64,000 nucleotides of DNA from Rhizobium rhizoryzae (GTDB lineage: Bacteria; Pseudomonadota; Alphaproteobacteria; Rhizobiales; Rhizobiaceae): assembly GCF_011046895.1 (NCBI RefSeq), contig NZ_CP049249.1:186001-250000 (forward strand), read 5' to 3'. The first letter of the stretch is position 1. Every line of letters begins with the position of its first letter. Below, piece after piece: positions 20,731 to 28,852 of this stretch. The notes beneath the pieces were generated by a model. That model was not told where the DNA came from. It ran no database searches and saw only the letters and a program-made list of their open reading frames with translations. A program made the position numbers and the translations under genes.

Positions 20731-22355
20731 TCCAGTGGTCGCATCATCTGATCATCGCACCCATTCTAGTGCCTCTCCTCGCAAGCGCACTGCTGCTCTT
20801 TCTGGACGAGCGTCAACGCGTTGCCAAGGCAATGATCAGCGTCATCTCGACGCTGCTTCTGGTCCTCATTGCTTTCATCCTGTTGAAGATCGAAAGCGGA
20901 CCGAACGACTTTGGCGGCGTTTATTTGCTCGGGAACTGGGCTGCGCCATTTGGCATCGTCCTGGTGCTGGATGGGCTTTCCGCACTCATGCTTTTGCTGG
21001 CGGCTCTACTCGGAATTGCGGCGCTGGTCTTCTCGCTTGCACGCTGGCATGCCAAAGGCGCGCATTTTCACAGCATGTTCCAGCTCTTGCTTGCGGGCCT
21101 GAACGGCGCCTTTCTAACCGGTGACCTGTTCAATCTCTTCGTCTTCTTCGAAGTCATGCTGGCTGCGTCCTACGGGCTCATGCTCCACGGATCCGGTCCG
21201 CTTCGCGTCAAGGCAGGCATGCACTACATTGCGGTCAATCTGGTCGCCGCGCTGTTCTTCCTCATTGGTGTCAGCCTGATCTACGGAACGGCTGGAACAC
21301 TGAACATGGCGGATCTGGCCGCCCGCCTTCCTCAGATCGAGCCAGATCGGCTCATGCTGTTGCAGGCAGGGGCGGGCGTACTTGGCGTGGCGTTCCTGAT
21401 CAAGGCGGGTATGTGGCCGCTCTGCTTCTGGCTGCCAACGGCCTACAGTGCCGCCTCGGCGCCCGTTGCCGGAATCTTCGCCATTCTCAGCAAGCTCGGC
21501 ATTTATGTCATTCTTCGGCTCACCATGCTGCTGTTTGGCGATGGGCCGCTGGATGGATTTGGCGCCAACGCGCTTTTGCTGGGTGGCATGGTCACCTTGA
21601 TCTACGGCATTATCGGGGTGCTCGCCTCCCAGGCTCTTGGTCGTCTGGCCGGGTACTCGGTACTCGTGTCGTCCGGTACGCTCTTGATGGTTCTCGGCAT
21701 CAATGATGGCGTCGTTTCATCCGGTGCTTTGTTGTATCTGGTCAGTTCGACATTCACCATCAGTGCGTTTTTCATGCTGATCGAGCTTGTGGAACGAGGG
21801 CAGGATGCGGGCGCAAACGTTCTCGCCGTCACGATGGAAGCCTATGGCGAGGGTGACGAGGACGGGATCGACGAAGCCGAAGGCGTGACTATGCCCGGAA
21901 CCATGGCTATCCTCGGTCTTTGCTTTGCCGCCTGTGGCATATTGCTTGCCGGACTGCCGCCCCTCTCGGGGTTCATCGCAAAATTCGCAATGCTCTCAGC
22001 CATGCTTGGTGCCGGTGCAATTGGGGTGCCGCCTACCGCTGCGGTATGGACCCTGATCGTTCTCGTTATCCTGTCCGGCGTTGCATCGCTGATCGCCATG
22101 ACACGCGTCGGTATCCGGACGTTCTGGGGCTCGCTTGAAGGAACGGTGCCACGGGTCCTGGTCATAGAATTGACACCTGTCATGTTCCTGCTGGCGCTGA
22201 CATTGCTGCTGACCGTATGGGCGGGGCCTGCGATGCAGTACATGGATACGACCATCCGCACACTGGGCAACCCTGCCAACTACATTGAGGCCGTCCAGAA
22301 GGCGTATCGGGTTCCGGGATATCAAGGCGCACCGACAAAGGTGGGAGACCCCTGA
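20727..22355 (+). CDS. phaD: Cation/proton antiporter subunit PhaD (MrpD, NuoN/NuoM-like)
   Basis: 542 residues, about fourteen hydrophobic helices. Proton-antiporter family motifs are present: FEVMLAASYGLMLHG with the conserved Glu, HYIAVNL, FLIKAGMWPLCFWLP with the channel Lys, and LPPLSGFIAKFAML. A short charged loop (GEGDEDGIDEAEGVTMPG, about residues 374-391) separates two helices and is rich in acidic residues. The gene lies between phaC and phaE with overlapping ends, as in known pha/mrp operons. It contributes the second NuoL-type proton channel of the complex. Confidence 0.93.
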   Translation: MIQWSHHLIIAPILVPLLASALLLFLDERQRVAKAMISVISTLLLVLIAFILLKIESGPNDFGGVYLLGNWAAPFGIVLVLDGLSALMLLLAALLGIAALVFSLARWHAKGAHFHSMFQLLLAGLNGAFLTGDLFNLFVFFEVMLAASYGLMLHGSGPLRVKAGMHYIAVNLVAALFFLIGVSLIYGTAGTLNMADLAARLPQIEPDRLMLLQAGAGVLGVAFLIKAGMWPLCFWLPTAYSAASAPVAGIFAILSKLGIYVILRLTMLLFGDGPLDGFGANALLLGGMVTLIYGIIGVLASQALGRLAGYSVLVSSGTLLMVLGINDGVVSSGALLYLVSSTFTISAFFMLIELVERGQDAGANVLAVTMEAYGEGDEDGIDEAEGVTMPGTMAILGLCFAACGILLAGLPPLSGFIAKFAMLSAMLGAGAIGVPPTAAVWTLIVLVILSGVASLIAMTRVGIRTFWGSLEGTVPRVLVIELTPVMFLLALTLLLTVWAGPAMQYMDTTIRTLGNPANYIEAVQKAYRVPGYQGAPTKVGDP

Positions 22356-22831
22356 TGCTTCCGTTCCCGATCTTGACCTTCTGTTTGATGATCATGTGGA
22401 TGCTACTCAACGGCTTCACGCTTGGTCACCTAATCCTCGGCTCTTTGGTCGGATTCGTTGCTGGCTGGGCGCTCGCATCCTTGCGTCCGGAGAAGCCTCG
22501 TCTCAAAAAATGGTATCTTTTGCCGAAACTGGCCGCGATCGTGATTGTAGATATCATCCGCTCCAATTTCTCCGTGGCGCGATTGATTGTCATGGGACAG
22601 AAAAGGCCCGATTCCTCCGGGTTTATCCTTTTGCCCGTCCAAACGGAGAATCCCTTTGCGCTCGCAGTTCTTGCTGTAATTCTGACATCCACGCCCGGAT
22701 CTGCCTGGCTGGAATATGACTCGCGCAACAAGACAGTGCTTTTGCATGTGCTTGATCTCATTGATCGAGACGAGTGGGTTGCGATGATCAAAAACCGGTA
22801 CGAAGTGCTGTTGCTGGAGATTTTCGAATGA
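22355..22831 (+). CDS. phaE: Cation/proton antiporter subunit PhaE (MrpE)
   Basis: 158 residues. Two N-terminal hydrophobic segments precede the conserved ILTSTPGSAWLEYD motif and a soluble C-terminal part (VLLLHVLDLIDRDEWV in approximate form). That combination is diagnostic of the MrpE family. It starts at the last base of phaD's stop codon region and its end overlaps phaF by 4 bp. MrpE-type subunits are small membrane proteins of the Mrp complex; their exact role is not established. Confidence 0.92.
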   Translation: MLPFPILTFCLMIMWMLLNGFTLGHLILGSLVGFVAGWALASLRPEKPRLKKWYLLPKLAAIVIVDIIRSNFSVARLIVMGQKRPDSSGFILLPVQTENPFALAVLAVILTSTPGSAWLEYDSRNKTVLLHVLDLIDRDEWVAMIKNRYEVLLLEIFE

Positions 22832-23109
22832 GTGCAATCATTCTGCTGACAGCCGTTTCTTTGGCTCAATTCATATTCGCACTCGCGATGGTCATCGCCT
22901 CCGTTCGGATGTTGCGCGGACCGCGTGCTCAGGATCGGATTATCGCTCTGGACACGCTATACATCAACGCAATGCTGCTGCTTGTCACATTCGGGATTGG
23001 TACTGGAAGAACGGTCTATTTTGAGGCAGCCCTCGTGATCGGCATGCTGGGCTTTGTTGCAACGGTTGCTCTTGCCAAGTTTCTGATGAGAGGGGAGGTC
23101 ATTGAATGA
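22828..23109 (+). CDS. phaF: Cation/proton antiporter subunit PhaF (MrpF)
   Basis: 93 residues from ATG 22828, which overlaps the phaE stop (ATGA); an upstream in-frame start at 22774 would add 18 residues unlike the family. Three hydrophobic helices and the conserved stretch VRMLRGPRAQDRIIALD identify MrpF. It overlaps phaG by 4 bp. Small subunit of the antiporter complex. Confidence 0.92.
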   Translation: MSAIILLTAVSLAQFIFALAMVIASVRMLRGPRAQDRIIALDTLYINAMLLLVTFGIGTGRTVYFEAALVIGMLGFVATVALAKFLMRGEVIE

Positions 23110-23480
23110 TACAGCCAATTTCCGATTTCCCGGTGTGGGCCGCAATCGCGGTTGCTTTTTTCCTCTTGTTGGGTGCGGCACTCACACTCATCGGTACGAT
23201 CGGACTTCTTCGTTTGCCGAGTTTTTACGAGAGGCTACATGCGCCGACCCTCGGGACGAGTTGGGGCGTCGGCGGTACGATGGTTGCTTCCATGATCTTT
23301 TTCACCGTGGGTGCGGAGCGGTTTGTCATCCACGAAATTCTGATCGGAATTTTTGTCACGGTAACAACGCCGATAACTTTCATGCTTTTGGCAAGGGCTG
23401 CGCTTCACCGCGATAGAGCGGAAGGCGATCAGCAGGTTCCACACAAAATGGACATCAGCCGCGCAACGGAGGCTGAATAG
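23106..23480 (+). CDS. phaG: Cation/proton antiporter subunit PhaG (MrpG)
   Basis: 124 residues with three hydrophobic helices and the MrpG signature (TIGLLRLPSFYERLHAPTLG, then a GVGGTM turn). It is the last gene of the seven-subunit-equivalent operon (AB, C, D, E, F, G). The C-terminal tail (about 25 residues, RDRAEGDQQVPHKMDISR) is hydrophilic and probably cytoplasmic. No terminator follows directly; the nearest strong one is 207 bp further on. Confidence 0.92.
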   Translation: MIQPISDFPVWAAIAVAFFLLLGAALTLIGTIGLLRLPSFYERLHAPTLGTSWGVGGTMVASMIFFTVGAERFVIHEILIGIFVTVTTPITFMLLARAALHRDRAEGDQQVPHKMDISRATEAE

Positions 23481-23544
23481 CGTCATCCCCATGCGCCACG
23501 AAGTTAATATTGGATTTATCTGATATATACCTGAATATTGGTAA

Positions 23545-23573
23545 TTGTGGGATATGCTGCTGCGCAGTATAGT
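23545..23573 (+). promoter_or_regulatory. Possible sigma70-type promoter
   Basis: TTGTGG at 23545-23550 and TATAGT at 23568-23573 are separated by exactly 17 nt. It lies in the gap after phaG and could drive a short transcript ending at the terminator at 23687-23716. Prediction from sequence only. Confidence 0.35.
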
Positions 23574-23579
23574 CGCAAC

Positions 23580-23716
23580 CACTGTTCGAAGCAAAGTGAA
23601 GAATTTAACGTTCGTACATCCTGCCGATGCATGTATTCACTGACGTAACCGTTCAGAGAAGCAAAGATAATTTGAAGCATCCACTCGGGCCGCATCAATC
23701 GCGGCCCTTTTCTTTT
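23580..23716 (+). ncRNA. Candidate small RNA between phaG and the bigR-type gene
   Basis: This stretch of about 137 nt has no credible coding frame, a possible promoter with a 17-nt spacer just upstream (23545-23573) and a strong intrinsic terminator at its 3' end. That is the layout of an independent bacterial sRNA. The alternative is a 3' untranslated region of the pha operon, about 240 nt long. I do not recognise a known rhizobial sRNA family in it. Confidence 0.35.
23687..23716 (+). terminator. Intrinsic terminator
   Basis: Perfect 7-bp stem GGGCCGC / GCGGCCC (23687-23693 and 23701-23707), 7-nt loop, then TTTTCTTTT. The T-run is on the + strand, so it ends transcripts coming from the pha side or from the candidate sRNA. 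The stem lies 7 bp beyond the bigR-type gene on the other strand but has no T-run in that direction. Confidence 0.8.
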
Positions 23717-23722
23717 CCTGCA

Positions 23723-24142
23723 CTACTTCAAACCTGTGTCCGATGTGATGACGGCCCATTGTGCCATCTCGCCAAGTGTCGGTGCGCAAGAGGATGACCC
23801 TTCAATAGATGCATGCGCCGGTGGCGGTTCCTCGCCCTTGCAAAACATGCTGACCAGAACATCCAGTATTCGCGCCACGCGTGCATCCGCGATTGAATAG
23901 TAGATCTGACGTGATTCGCGTCGCGTCTGGACCACGCCAGCTTGGCGCAACTCTGCCAGTTGCTGGGAGAGGCCTGGCTGCTTGAAACCAAGCCCTTCCT
24001 GTATTTCGCCGACTGAGGCTTCGCGTCCCGACAGGAAGCAGAGCAGCATCAGTCTGCTTGAGGTTGAAAACAGGCGAATGAATTCAGCCGCTTCGCCCGA
24101 TGCTTCTATCATTTGCTCGAGTGGGAGAGTCGTTTTCCTCAT
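23723..24142 (-). CDS. bigR: ArsR-family persulfide-responsive repressor (BigR/SqrR type)
   Basis: 139 residues with an ArsR winged helix (FKQPGLSQQLAELRQAG recognition region; YYSIAD wing). Two cysteines, C35 (LMLLCFLSG) and C101 (VSMFCKGEE), are 66 residues apart, the spacing I recall for the redox pair of BigR and SqrR, which form a tri- or tetrasulfide link with persulfides and leave DNA. The C-terminal 35 residues, with another Cys (SSSCAP), are longer than in typical BigR. Its start overlaps the peroxiredoxin stop by 4 bp. It probably represses both this pair and the divergent persulfide dioxygenase operon. The symbol is by family and context. Confidence 0.8.
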   Translation of the reverse strand: MRKTTLPLEQMIEASGEAAEFIRLFSTSSRLMLLCFLSGREASVGEIQEGLGFKQPGLSQQLAELRQAGVVQTRRESRQIYYSIADARVARILDVLVSMFCKGEEPPPAHASIEGSSSCAPTLGEMAQWAVITSDTGLK

Positions 24143-24780
24143 TTTGAGCGCTCCCTGAAGTACCAGATATCTCCGTGTGGGACAGCAGATGCGTCGTCAA
24201 GCGAAGCAGCGGCAGGTTCCATGAGCTTGTCGCCAACTTTCCAGCCTTCAGGGGTGAGCGCCTGTTCCCGGTCTGATGTCTGCAAGGCCTCAATTAAGCG
24301 CAGAAGCTCCGCAACAGAGCGCCCCACCGTCATCGGATACCATACAATGGCGCGGATTATGCCGGATGCATCAATAACGTAGGTTGCGCGGACAGTGGCG
24401 CTTCCGGAGGAATGCCGGTCCAGCATGCCGTAGGCGCGTGCAATGGCCATGCCGGAATCTTCGATCAGCGGGAAATCAACTCTGACGCCGAAGCGCGTCT
24501 CTATATCCTGCAGCCAGGCGAGATGAGCATAGAGGCTGTCGACCGAGAGCCCCAGAAGGGCGCATTTCAAGCGTTCGAATTCGGGGGCCGCCTTTGCGAA
24601 GGCTATGAACTCGCTTGTGCAGACCGACGTAAAATCGGCTGGATGCGAGAAGAGAAGCAGCCAGCGCCCTCGGTAATCTGACAGCTTCACGAGGCCGCGG
24701 GTTGAGCGCGCTGTGAATTCTGGAGCGGGATCATGGATGCGCAGAGCAACTGCTCGTTCCACGGTGCAATCTTCTGACAA
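24139..24780 (-). CDS. 1-Cys peroxiredoxin (AhpC/TSA, Prx6-like)
   Basis: I place the start at TTG 24780 because AGGAG lies 6 nt before it; this gives 213 residues, close to Prx6 length. An ATG at 24846 would add 22 residues unlike the family and would overlap the operator region. The peroxidatic Cys is C54 in FSHPADFTSVCTSEF, with the Prx6-type C-terminal domain (YPMTVGRSVAELLRLIEALQ; PEGWKVGDKLM). Family enzymes reduce H2O2, organic hydroperoxides or reactive sulfur species. It is co-transcribed with the BigR-type repressor, hence probably induced by persulfide. A second Cys (LKCALLG) is present but not at a known resolving position. Confidence 0.85.
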   Translation of the reverse strand: MSEDCTVERAVALRIHDPAPEFTARSTRGLVKLSDYRGRWLLLFSHPADFTSVCTSEFIAFAKAAPEFERLKCALLGLSVDSLYAHLAWLQDIETRFGVRVDFPLIEDSGMAIARAYGMLDRHSSGSATVRATYVIDASGIIRAIVWYPMTVGRSVAELLRLIEALQTSDREQALTPEGWKVGDKLMEPAAASLDDASAVPHGDIWYFRERSK

Positions 24781-24840
24781 GCGAATCTCCTGTTTTGCCG
24801 AGAAAACATATCGCGGCAGGCGCCAAACCCAAAACCAAAC

Positions 24841-24873
24841 ATACATAGTTGCATAGTTACCGTAAATATGTAT
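24841..24873. promoter_or_regulatory. Inverted repeat in the divergent peroxiredoxin/dioxygenase promoter
   Basis: ATACATA (24841-24847) and TATGTAT (24867-24873) form a perfect 7-bp inverted repeat with a 19-bp spacer, which itself contains a repeated CATAGTTA-like element. The region is AT-rich against a GC-rich background and lies between two divergent starts, so it is a plausible operator for the ArsR-type repressor. Inference from position and symmetry. Confidence 0.45.
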
Positions 24874-24899
24874 TATTGGTGCAAACGGAGATTGTCGCC

Positions 24900-25826
24900 A
24901 TGTTGGATGCGCCGCTGGAATTTGCCTCGAAGATCGTTGCTTCAGCTCTGGAAGAGCCTTCCTCTAGACCGCTAGTGAGATCGTTCTTTGACCCTGCAAC
25001 ATATACGGTTACGCATGTCGTGCGCGACCCTCGCTCAAGCGCGTGTGCCATCATTGATAGCGTTCTCGATTACGATCCTGCCTCAGGTCGGACGATGAAT
25101 GCCTCTGCACGAGAAGTGATTGATTACGTAAAATCCGAAAGTCTCGAGGTTCAATGGCTTCTTGAAACGCATGCACATGCCGACCACCTGTCTGCTGCCC
25201 CGCTTTTGCAGAAGGAGCTCGGTGGGCAGCTTGCTATCGGGCGCGAAATCATTCGTGTCCAGGAAGTCTTCGGCAAGATCTTCAATGCGGGTACGGAGTT
25301 TCAGCGCGACGGCAGTCAGTTCGACCAACTGTTTCAGGATGGCGATCGATTCAAGATCGGCTCACTCGATGCGACTGTGCTTCATGTTCCAGGACATACG
25401 CCCGCATGTCTTGCCTATGTGATCGGCGATGCCGTCTTTCCCGGCGATACCTTGTTCATGCCGGACTATGGCACGGCCCGTTGTGATTTCCCCGGCGGAG
25501 ATGCCCGCACCCTGTATCGCTCTATCACGCGGTTGATGCAGTTGCCCGGTTTTGCGCGCATGTTCCTATGCCATGACTACAAGGCGCCGGGTCGAGACAA
25601 CTATGCGTGGGAAACTACGGTCGCGGAGCAACGTCAAGGTAATATTCATGTCCATGACGGGGTCACCGAAGACGAATTTGTAAAAATGCGGACGGAGCGG
25701 GACGCTACACTTGCGATGCCGAAGCTCATCCTGCCGTCGGTGCAAGTCAACATGCGGGCGGGCAAGTTGCCTGCGGCGGAAGACAATGGCGTGCAGTACC
25801 TGAAAATCCCGATCAATACGCTTTGA
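24900..25826 (+). CDS. ETHE1-type persulfide dioxygenase / beta-lactamase-like hydrolase (Blh)
   Basis: 308 residues from ATG 24900, with GGAG 9 nt upstream. Metallo-beta-lactamase motif THAHADH gives H91, H93, D95 and H96; further metal ligands are in VLHVPGHTPAC and PGDTLF..DYGTARCDF. The FPGGDARTLYRSI and FLCHDYKAPG segments are typical of the ETHE1/Blh group, which oxidises glutathione persulfide to sulfite with a single iron. In Agrobacterium and Xylella, Blh belongs to the BigR operon, as the neighbours here suggest. It would yield sulfite that the TauE-type protein downstream could export. Confidence 0.87.
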   Translation: MLDAPLEFASKIVASALEEPSSRPLVRSFFDPATYTVTHVVRDPRSSACAIIDSVLDYDPASGRTMNASAREVIDYVKSESLEVQWLLETHAHADHLSAAPLLQKELGGQLAIGREIIRVQEVFGKIFNAGTEFQRDGSQFDQLFQDGDRFKIGSLDATVLHVPGHTPACLAYVIGDAVFPGDTLFMPDYGTARCDFPGGDARTLYRSITRLMQLPGFARMFLCHDYKAPGRDNYAWETTVAEQRQGNIHVHDGVTEDEFVKMRTERDATLAMPKLILPSVQVNMRAGKLPAAEDNGVQYLKIPINTL

Positions 25827-25841
25827 GGGCGGCAGCAAGCC

Positions 25842-26264
25842 ATGTCTTATAGTTCATTCCTCTTGCCCTTGGCCGGCGGTCTGCTGATCGGTTTGTCGGC
25901 GGCGATTTATCTGCTGCTAAATGGCCGCATCGCCGGGATTTCCGGTCTTGCCGCGTCCGCCTTTGGATTGACGGGCTCAGGCATCAGTTGGCTCGGCGTC
26001 GGCTTTCTGGGCGGCATCCTGGCAGGGGCTGCATTTGCGGCCTCATTCCTTCGGTTCCCAATCATCGAAGTGTCTTCGTCGCCGCTTCTTCTGGTCGCGG
26101 GCGGTCTCATCGTTGGCTTCGGCACACGGCTCGGCTCCGGTTGTACCAGCGGTCACGGTGTGTGTGGTCTGGCGCGCCTGTCTCCGCGCTCCATCGTCGC
26201 GACGGTGGTTTTCATGTCGGTTGCCGCTGTCACCGTCCTGATCATGCGTCACTTTCCGGGGTAA
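25842..26264 (+). CDS. YeeE/YedE half-size transporter (PmpA-like)
   Basis: 140 residues with four hydrophobic segments and the family motif RLGSGCTSGHGVCGL, whose Cys residues are thought to pass sulfur-containing ions such as thiosulfate in the YeeE family. It starts 15 bp after the dioxygenase gene and is followed 4 bp later by a second half-size partner, so the two would make one pore. The context (BigR-type operon) supports movement of a reduced sulfur compound; direction and substrate are not known. Confidence 0.85.
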   Translation: MSYSSFLLPLAGGLLIGLSAAIYLLLNGRIAGISGLAASAFGLTGSGISWLGVGFLGGILAGAAFAASFLRFPIIEVSSSPLLLVAGGLIVGFGTRLGSGCTSGHGVCGLARLSPRSIVATVVFMSVAAVTVLIMRHFPG

Positions 26265-26268
26265 GCTC

Positions 26269-26691
26269 ATGAATGCTCGGGTTATCGTCGCAGTCGTTGC
26301 GGGTATCCTTTTCGGAATCGGCCTGGTTATCTCGGATATGATCAATCCGGCGCGTGTCCTTGCCTTTCTCGATGTTGCCGGTGATTGGGATCCGTCTCTC
26401 GCTTTCGTCATGGGAGGTGCCTTGATTCCGTCGGCGATCGCGTATCGCATCAAGGCTCGCCGCCAAATCCCCGTGTTCGATACTTCATTTCATGTTCCTG
26501 AGAATCGAAATCCGGACCGTAAGTTGATCGCGGGCTCTGCCCTTTTCGGACTGGGCTGGGGTCTCGTGGGCTTGTGCCCAGGGCCGGCTTTCGCCGGTCT
26601 TGCTCTTGGCAGATGGGAAATCGTTCTGTTCGTCGCCGCGATGATCGGTGGTATGGCGATCCATCGCCTGTTCCAGAACCGTTTTGCTTAG
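26269..26691 (+). CDS. YeeE/YedE half-size transporter partner (PmpB-like)
   Basis: 140 residues. Hydrophobic N-terminus (IVAVVAGILFGIGLVISDMI), a conserved NPARVLAFLDVAGDWDPSL segment, and GLGWGLVGLCPGPAFAGL, which carries the single conserved Cys of the PmpB-type half. It begins 4 bp after its partner. It is expected to pair with the preceding protein to make a full YeeE-like transporter for a sulfur compound in the persulfide-detoxification operon. Confidence 0.85.
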   Translation: MNARVIVAVVAGILFGIGLVISDMINPARVLAFLDVAGDWDPSLAFVMGGALIPSAIAYRIKARRQIPVFDTSFHVPENRNPDRKLIAGSALFGLGWGLVGLCPGPAFAGLALGRWEIVLFVAAMIGGMAIHRLFQNRFA

Positions 26692-26708
26692 GTCAGGGAG
26701 CTTTCACC

Positions 26709-27497
26709 ATGGTTCTTGATCCGATGCAATACGGGCTCGGCGGGCTCTCAGGCGTACTGGTTGGCTTTACCCTTGGTCTCTTCGGGGGCGGGGGGTCGAT
26801 CCTTGCGGTTCCACTTATGGTTTATCTGGTTGGGGTCCCAAATGCGCACATGGCAATCGGTACCAGCGCCTTTGCCGTCTCTGCGAATGCGTTCACAAAC
26901 TTGTTGGGCCACGCACGCGCCGGTCATGTGAAATGGCGTTGCGCCGGTGTGTACAGCGTGGCCGGTATTCTGGGAGCCTTGATCGGCTCTAGTATCGGCA
27001 AGCTGGTCGATGGTCAAAAGCTGCTGATGCTATTCGCTTTCCTGATGATTTTCGTGGGTGTTCTCATGTTCCGGAAACGGGGATCGGAAGGGAACCCGGG
27101 TGCCCAATGTTCGAGAGAGAACGTTTCCAAAGTCGCCGGTTTTGGCGGAATGACGGGAATTTTCTCCGGTTTCTTCGGCATCGGCGGAGGCTTTTTGATT
27201 GTCCCGGGGCTTATTGCTTCCACGGGCATGCCTATTCTGTTCGCAATTGGTTCTTCCCTTGTGGCTGTCACGGCCTTCGGACTCACGACCGCGCTGAATT
27301 ATGCGATTTCGGGTTATGTGGATTGGGCGCTTGCAGGAATTTTCATTGCGGGCGGCATCGCGGGCGGGCTAGCGGGTGGGGTCGTTGCCGATCATCTGTC
27401 TACAAAAAAGGGAACTCTGAATACCCTCTTTGCCGGATTGATTTTCGCCGTTGCTCTTTACATGCTTTATCGTGGCTTCTGGGAGATTCTTGCATGA
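26709..27497 (+). CDS. TauE/SafE-family membrane protein (sulfite exporter family)
   Basis: 262 residues from ATG 26709, with AGGGAG 8 nt upstream; an in-frame start at 26574 would lie in the previous gene. Eight hydrophobic segments and two family repeats, GFTLGLFGGGGSILAVPL and GIFSGFFGIGGGFLIVPG. Members of the family export sulfite or related anions. As the last gene of the persulfide operon it would remove sulfite made by the dioxygenase. The role is inferred from family and context. Confidence 0.85.
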   Translation: MVLDPMQYGLGGLSGVLVGFTLGLFGGGGSILAVPLMVYLVGVPNAHMAIGTSAFAVSANAFTNLLGHARAGHVKWRCAGVYSVAGILGALIGSSIGKLVDGQKLLMLFAFLMIFVGVLMFRKRGSEGNPGAQCSRENVSKVAGFGGMTGIFSGFFGIGGGFLIVPGLIASTGMPILFAIGSSLVAVTAFGLTTALNYAISGYVDWALAGIFIAGGIAGGLAGGVVADHLSTKKGTLNTLFAGLIFAVALYMLYRGFWEILA

Positions 27498-27632
27498 TAC
27501 CCTTCCAGGTTGAACTATAAGGTCTTTGATTCTCTGGCTTGAAATGTTCCGGAATCTGTCGGTATGCTTTAGCGAGCGGTGGGCCTTGAGCACGCTTGGT
27601 TCACCCGACCTCCCCAGAGAAGGAACAACAAG

Positions 27633-28673
27633 ATGACCTATTCGAACCGCCTGCGCGCTTCTGCGATGGCGCTTGGTATTGTCATGGCCGGCACTTTTGG
27701 TGCGGCCGCACAGGCCAAGACCCTGACCATTTCATGGTGGGGCTATAACGGCGACAAGCTGAACGCCAACATCATCGAGCCGTTCAAGAAGATCTGCGGC
27801 TGCGACATCGTCTTCGAGACGGGCAATAACGCTGATCGCCTCAACAAGCTGAAGCTTCGCGATGGAAAGGGCGTTGATGTCATTTACCTGACCGACAGTT
27901 TCTCGCAGATTGGGATCGCCGAAGGCCTCTTCCAGAAGGTTGATCCGGCGAAGCTGCCGAACCTGGCCGATCTCTATGACATCGCCAAGAACCCGCAAGG
28001 CGGTTACGGCCCAGCCTATACCATTGGTCGTGTTGGCATCGTCTACGATAGTGCCAAGGTCAATCCTCCGATTACCTCTTGGAACGATCTGTGGCGCGCC
28101 GATCTGAAGGGTGCCGTTACGCTTCCGGGCATCACGACGACGGCTGGTCCGATGGTGGTTCTGCAGGCTGGCAAAAATGCCAAGGTTGATGCTTTCAGCG
28201 ATGCGGACAAGGCTTTCGAATCCATCGGCAAGCTGAAGGCCAACGTTGCGAAGAACTACAATACCGGGTCCGAAATGGTGAACCTCGTTTCCACGGGTGA
28301 AGCCAAGGTTGCGGTGACGCAGGACTTCACGCTGGCCTCGCTGAAGGCTGCGGTCCCGACCATGACCTGGGCGCAGCTCTCGGACGGTGATATCGCGACG
28401 CTGAACACCGTCAACATTCCGAAGGGCTCGGAGAATGTCGAACTGGCCTATCAGTTCATCAACTTCATTCTCTCCAAGGAAATCCAGCAGATCGAGGCAG
28501 AGCAGGGCGTTGACGCGCCGGTGTCTACCAAGGTGCAACTGACGCCGGAACAGGCCAAGATCTGGACCTATGGCGCAGACATGATCTCCAAGCTGAACCG
28601 TTTGGACTATGTGAAGCTGAATCAGGCGAAAACCGACTGGATTGATCGCTGGAACGAAATCTTCAGCAAGTAA
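27633..28673 (+). CDS. ABC transporter substrate-binding protein (PotD/AfuA-type)
   Basis: 346 residues from ATG 27633, with AAGGA 9-13 nt upstream. A Sec signal peptide (SAMALGIVMAGTFGAAAQA) ends near residue 29, so it is periplasmic. The mature part begins KTLTISWWGYNGDK and resembles polyamine/iron-type binding proteins. A Cys pair (KKICGCDIVFE) is near the mature N-terminus. It opens an importer operon that is convergent with an adenine-deaminase-family gene. The ligand may be a nitrogenous small molecule, but polyamine specificity is not proven: the family has several ligands. Confidence 0.82.
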   Translation: MTYSNRLRASAMALGIVMAGTFGAAAQAKTLTISWWGYNGDKLNANIIEPFKKICGCDIVFETGNNADRLNKLKLRDGKGVDVIYLTDSFSQIGIAEGLFQKVDPAKLPNLADLYDIAKNPQGGYGPAYTIGRVGIVYDSAKVNPPITSWNDLWRADLKGAVTLPGITTTAGPMVVLQAGKNAKVDAFSDADKAFESIGKLKANVAKNYNTGSEMVNLVSTGEAKVAVTQDFTLASLKAAVPTMTWAQLSDGDIATLNTVNIPKGSENVELAYQFINFILSKEIQQIEAEQGVDAPVSTKVQLTPEQAKIWTYGADMISKLNRLDYVKLNQAKTDWIDRWNEIFSK

Positions 28674-28695
28674 GTGCGGATATTTGATGATATTT

Positions 28696-28726
28696 GCGTC
28701 GGCCCGGTATTTTGCCGGGCCGACGC
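28696..28726 (+). repeat. Intercistronic stem-loop after binding-protein gene
   Basis: A perfect 12-bp stem, GCGTCGGCCCGG / CCGGGCCGACGC, with a 7-nt loop, lies 22 nt after the binding-protein stop. No T-run follows. It is the strongest of the four such hairpins in this window and should protect the binding-protein mRNA from 3' decay or partly stop transcription. Confidence 0.78.
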
Positions 28727-28852
28727 ACTTGATTGCATTGCAACATTTGGGCATTCTTGCGCTCTAGATGCGGTATGTGCCGCGAAAATTCTCCATTGAA
28801 ATCTGGAAATCGCTTCCGATGAATGCTTGCGGACAGGTGGCTTCGAAACAAG

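Noticed and set aside
23516..23698. 60-residue frame on the minus strand after phaG
   Set aside because: It lacks a ribosome site and any recognisable motif, and it opposes the candidate sRNA and its terminator. I treat the region as non-coding.
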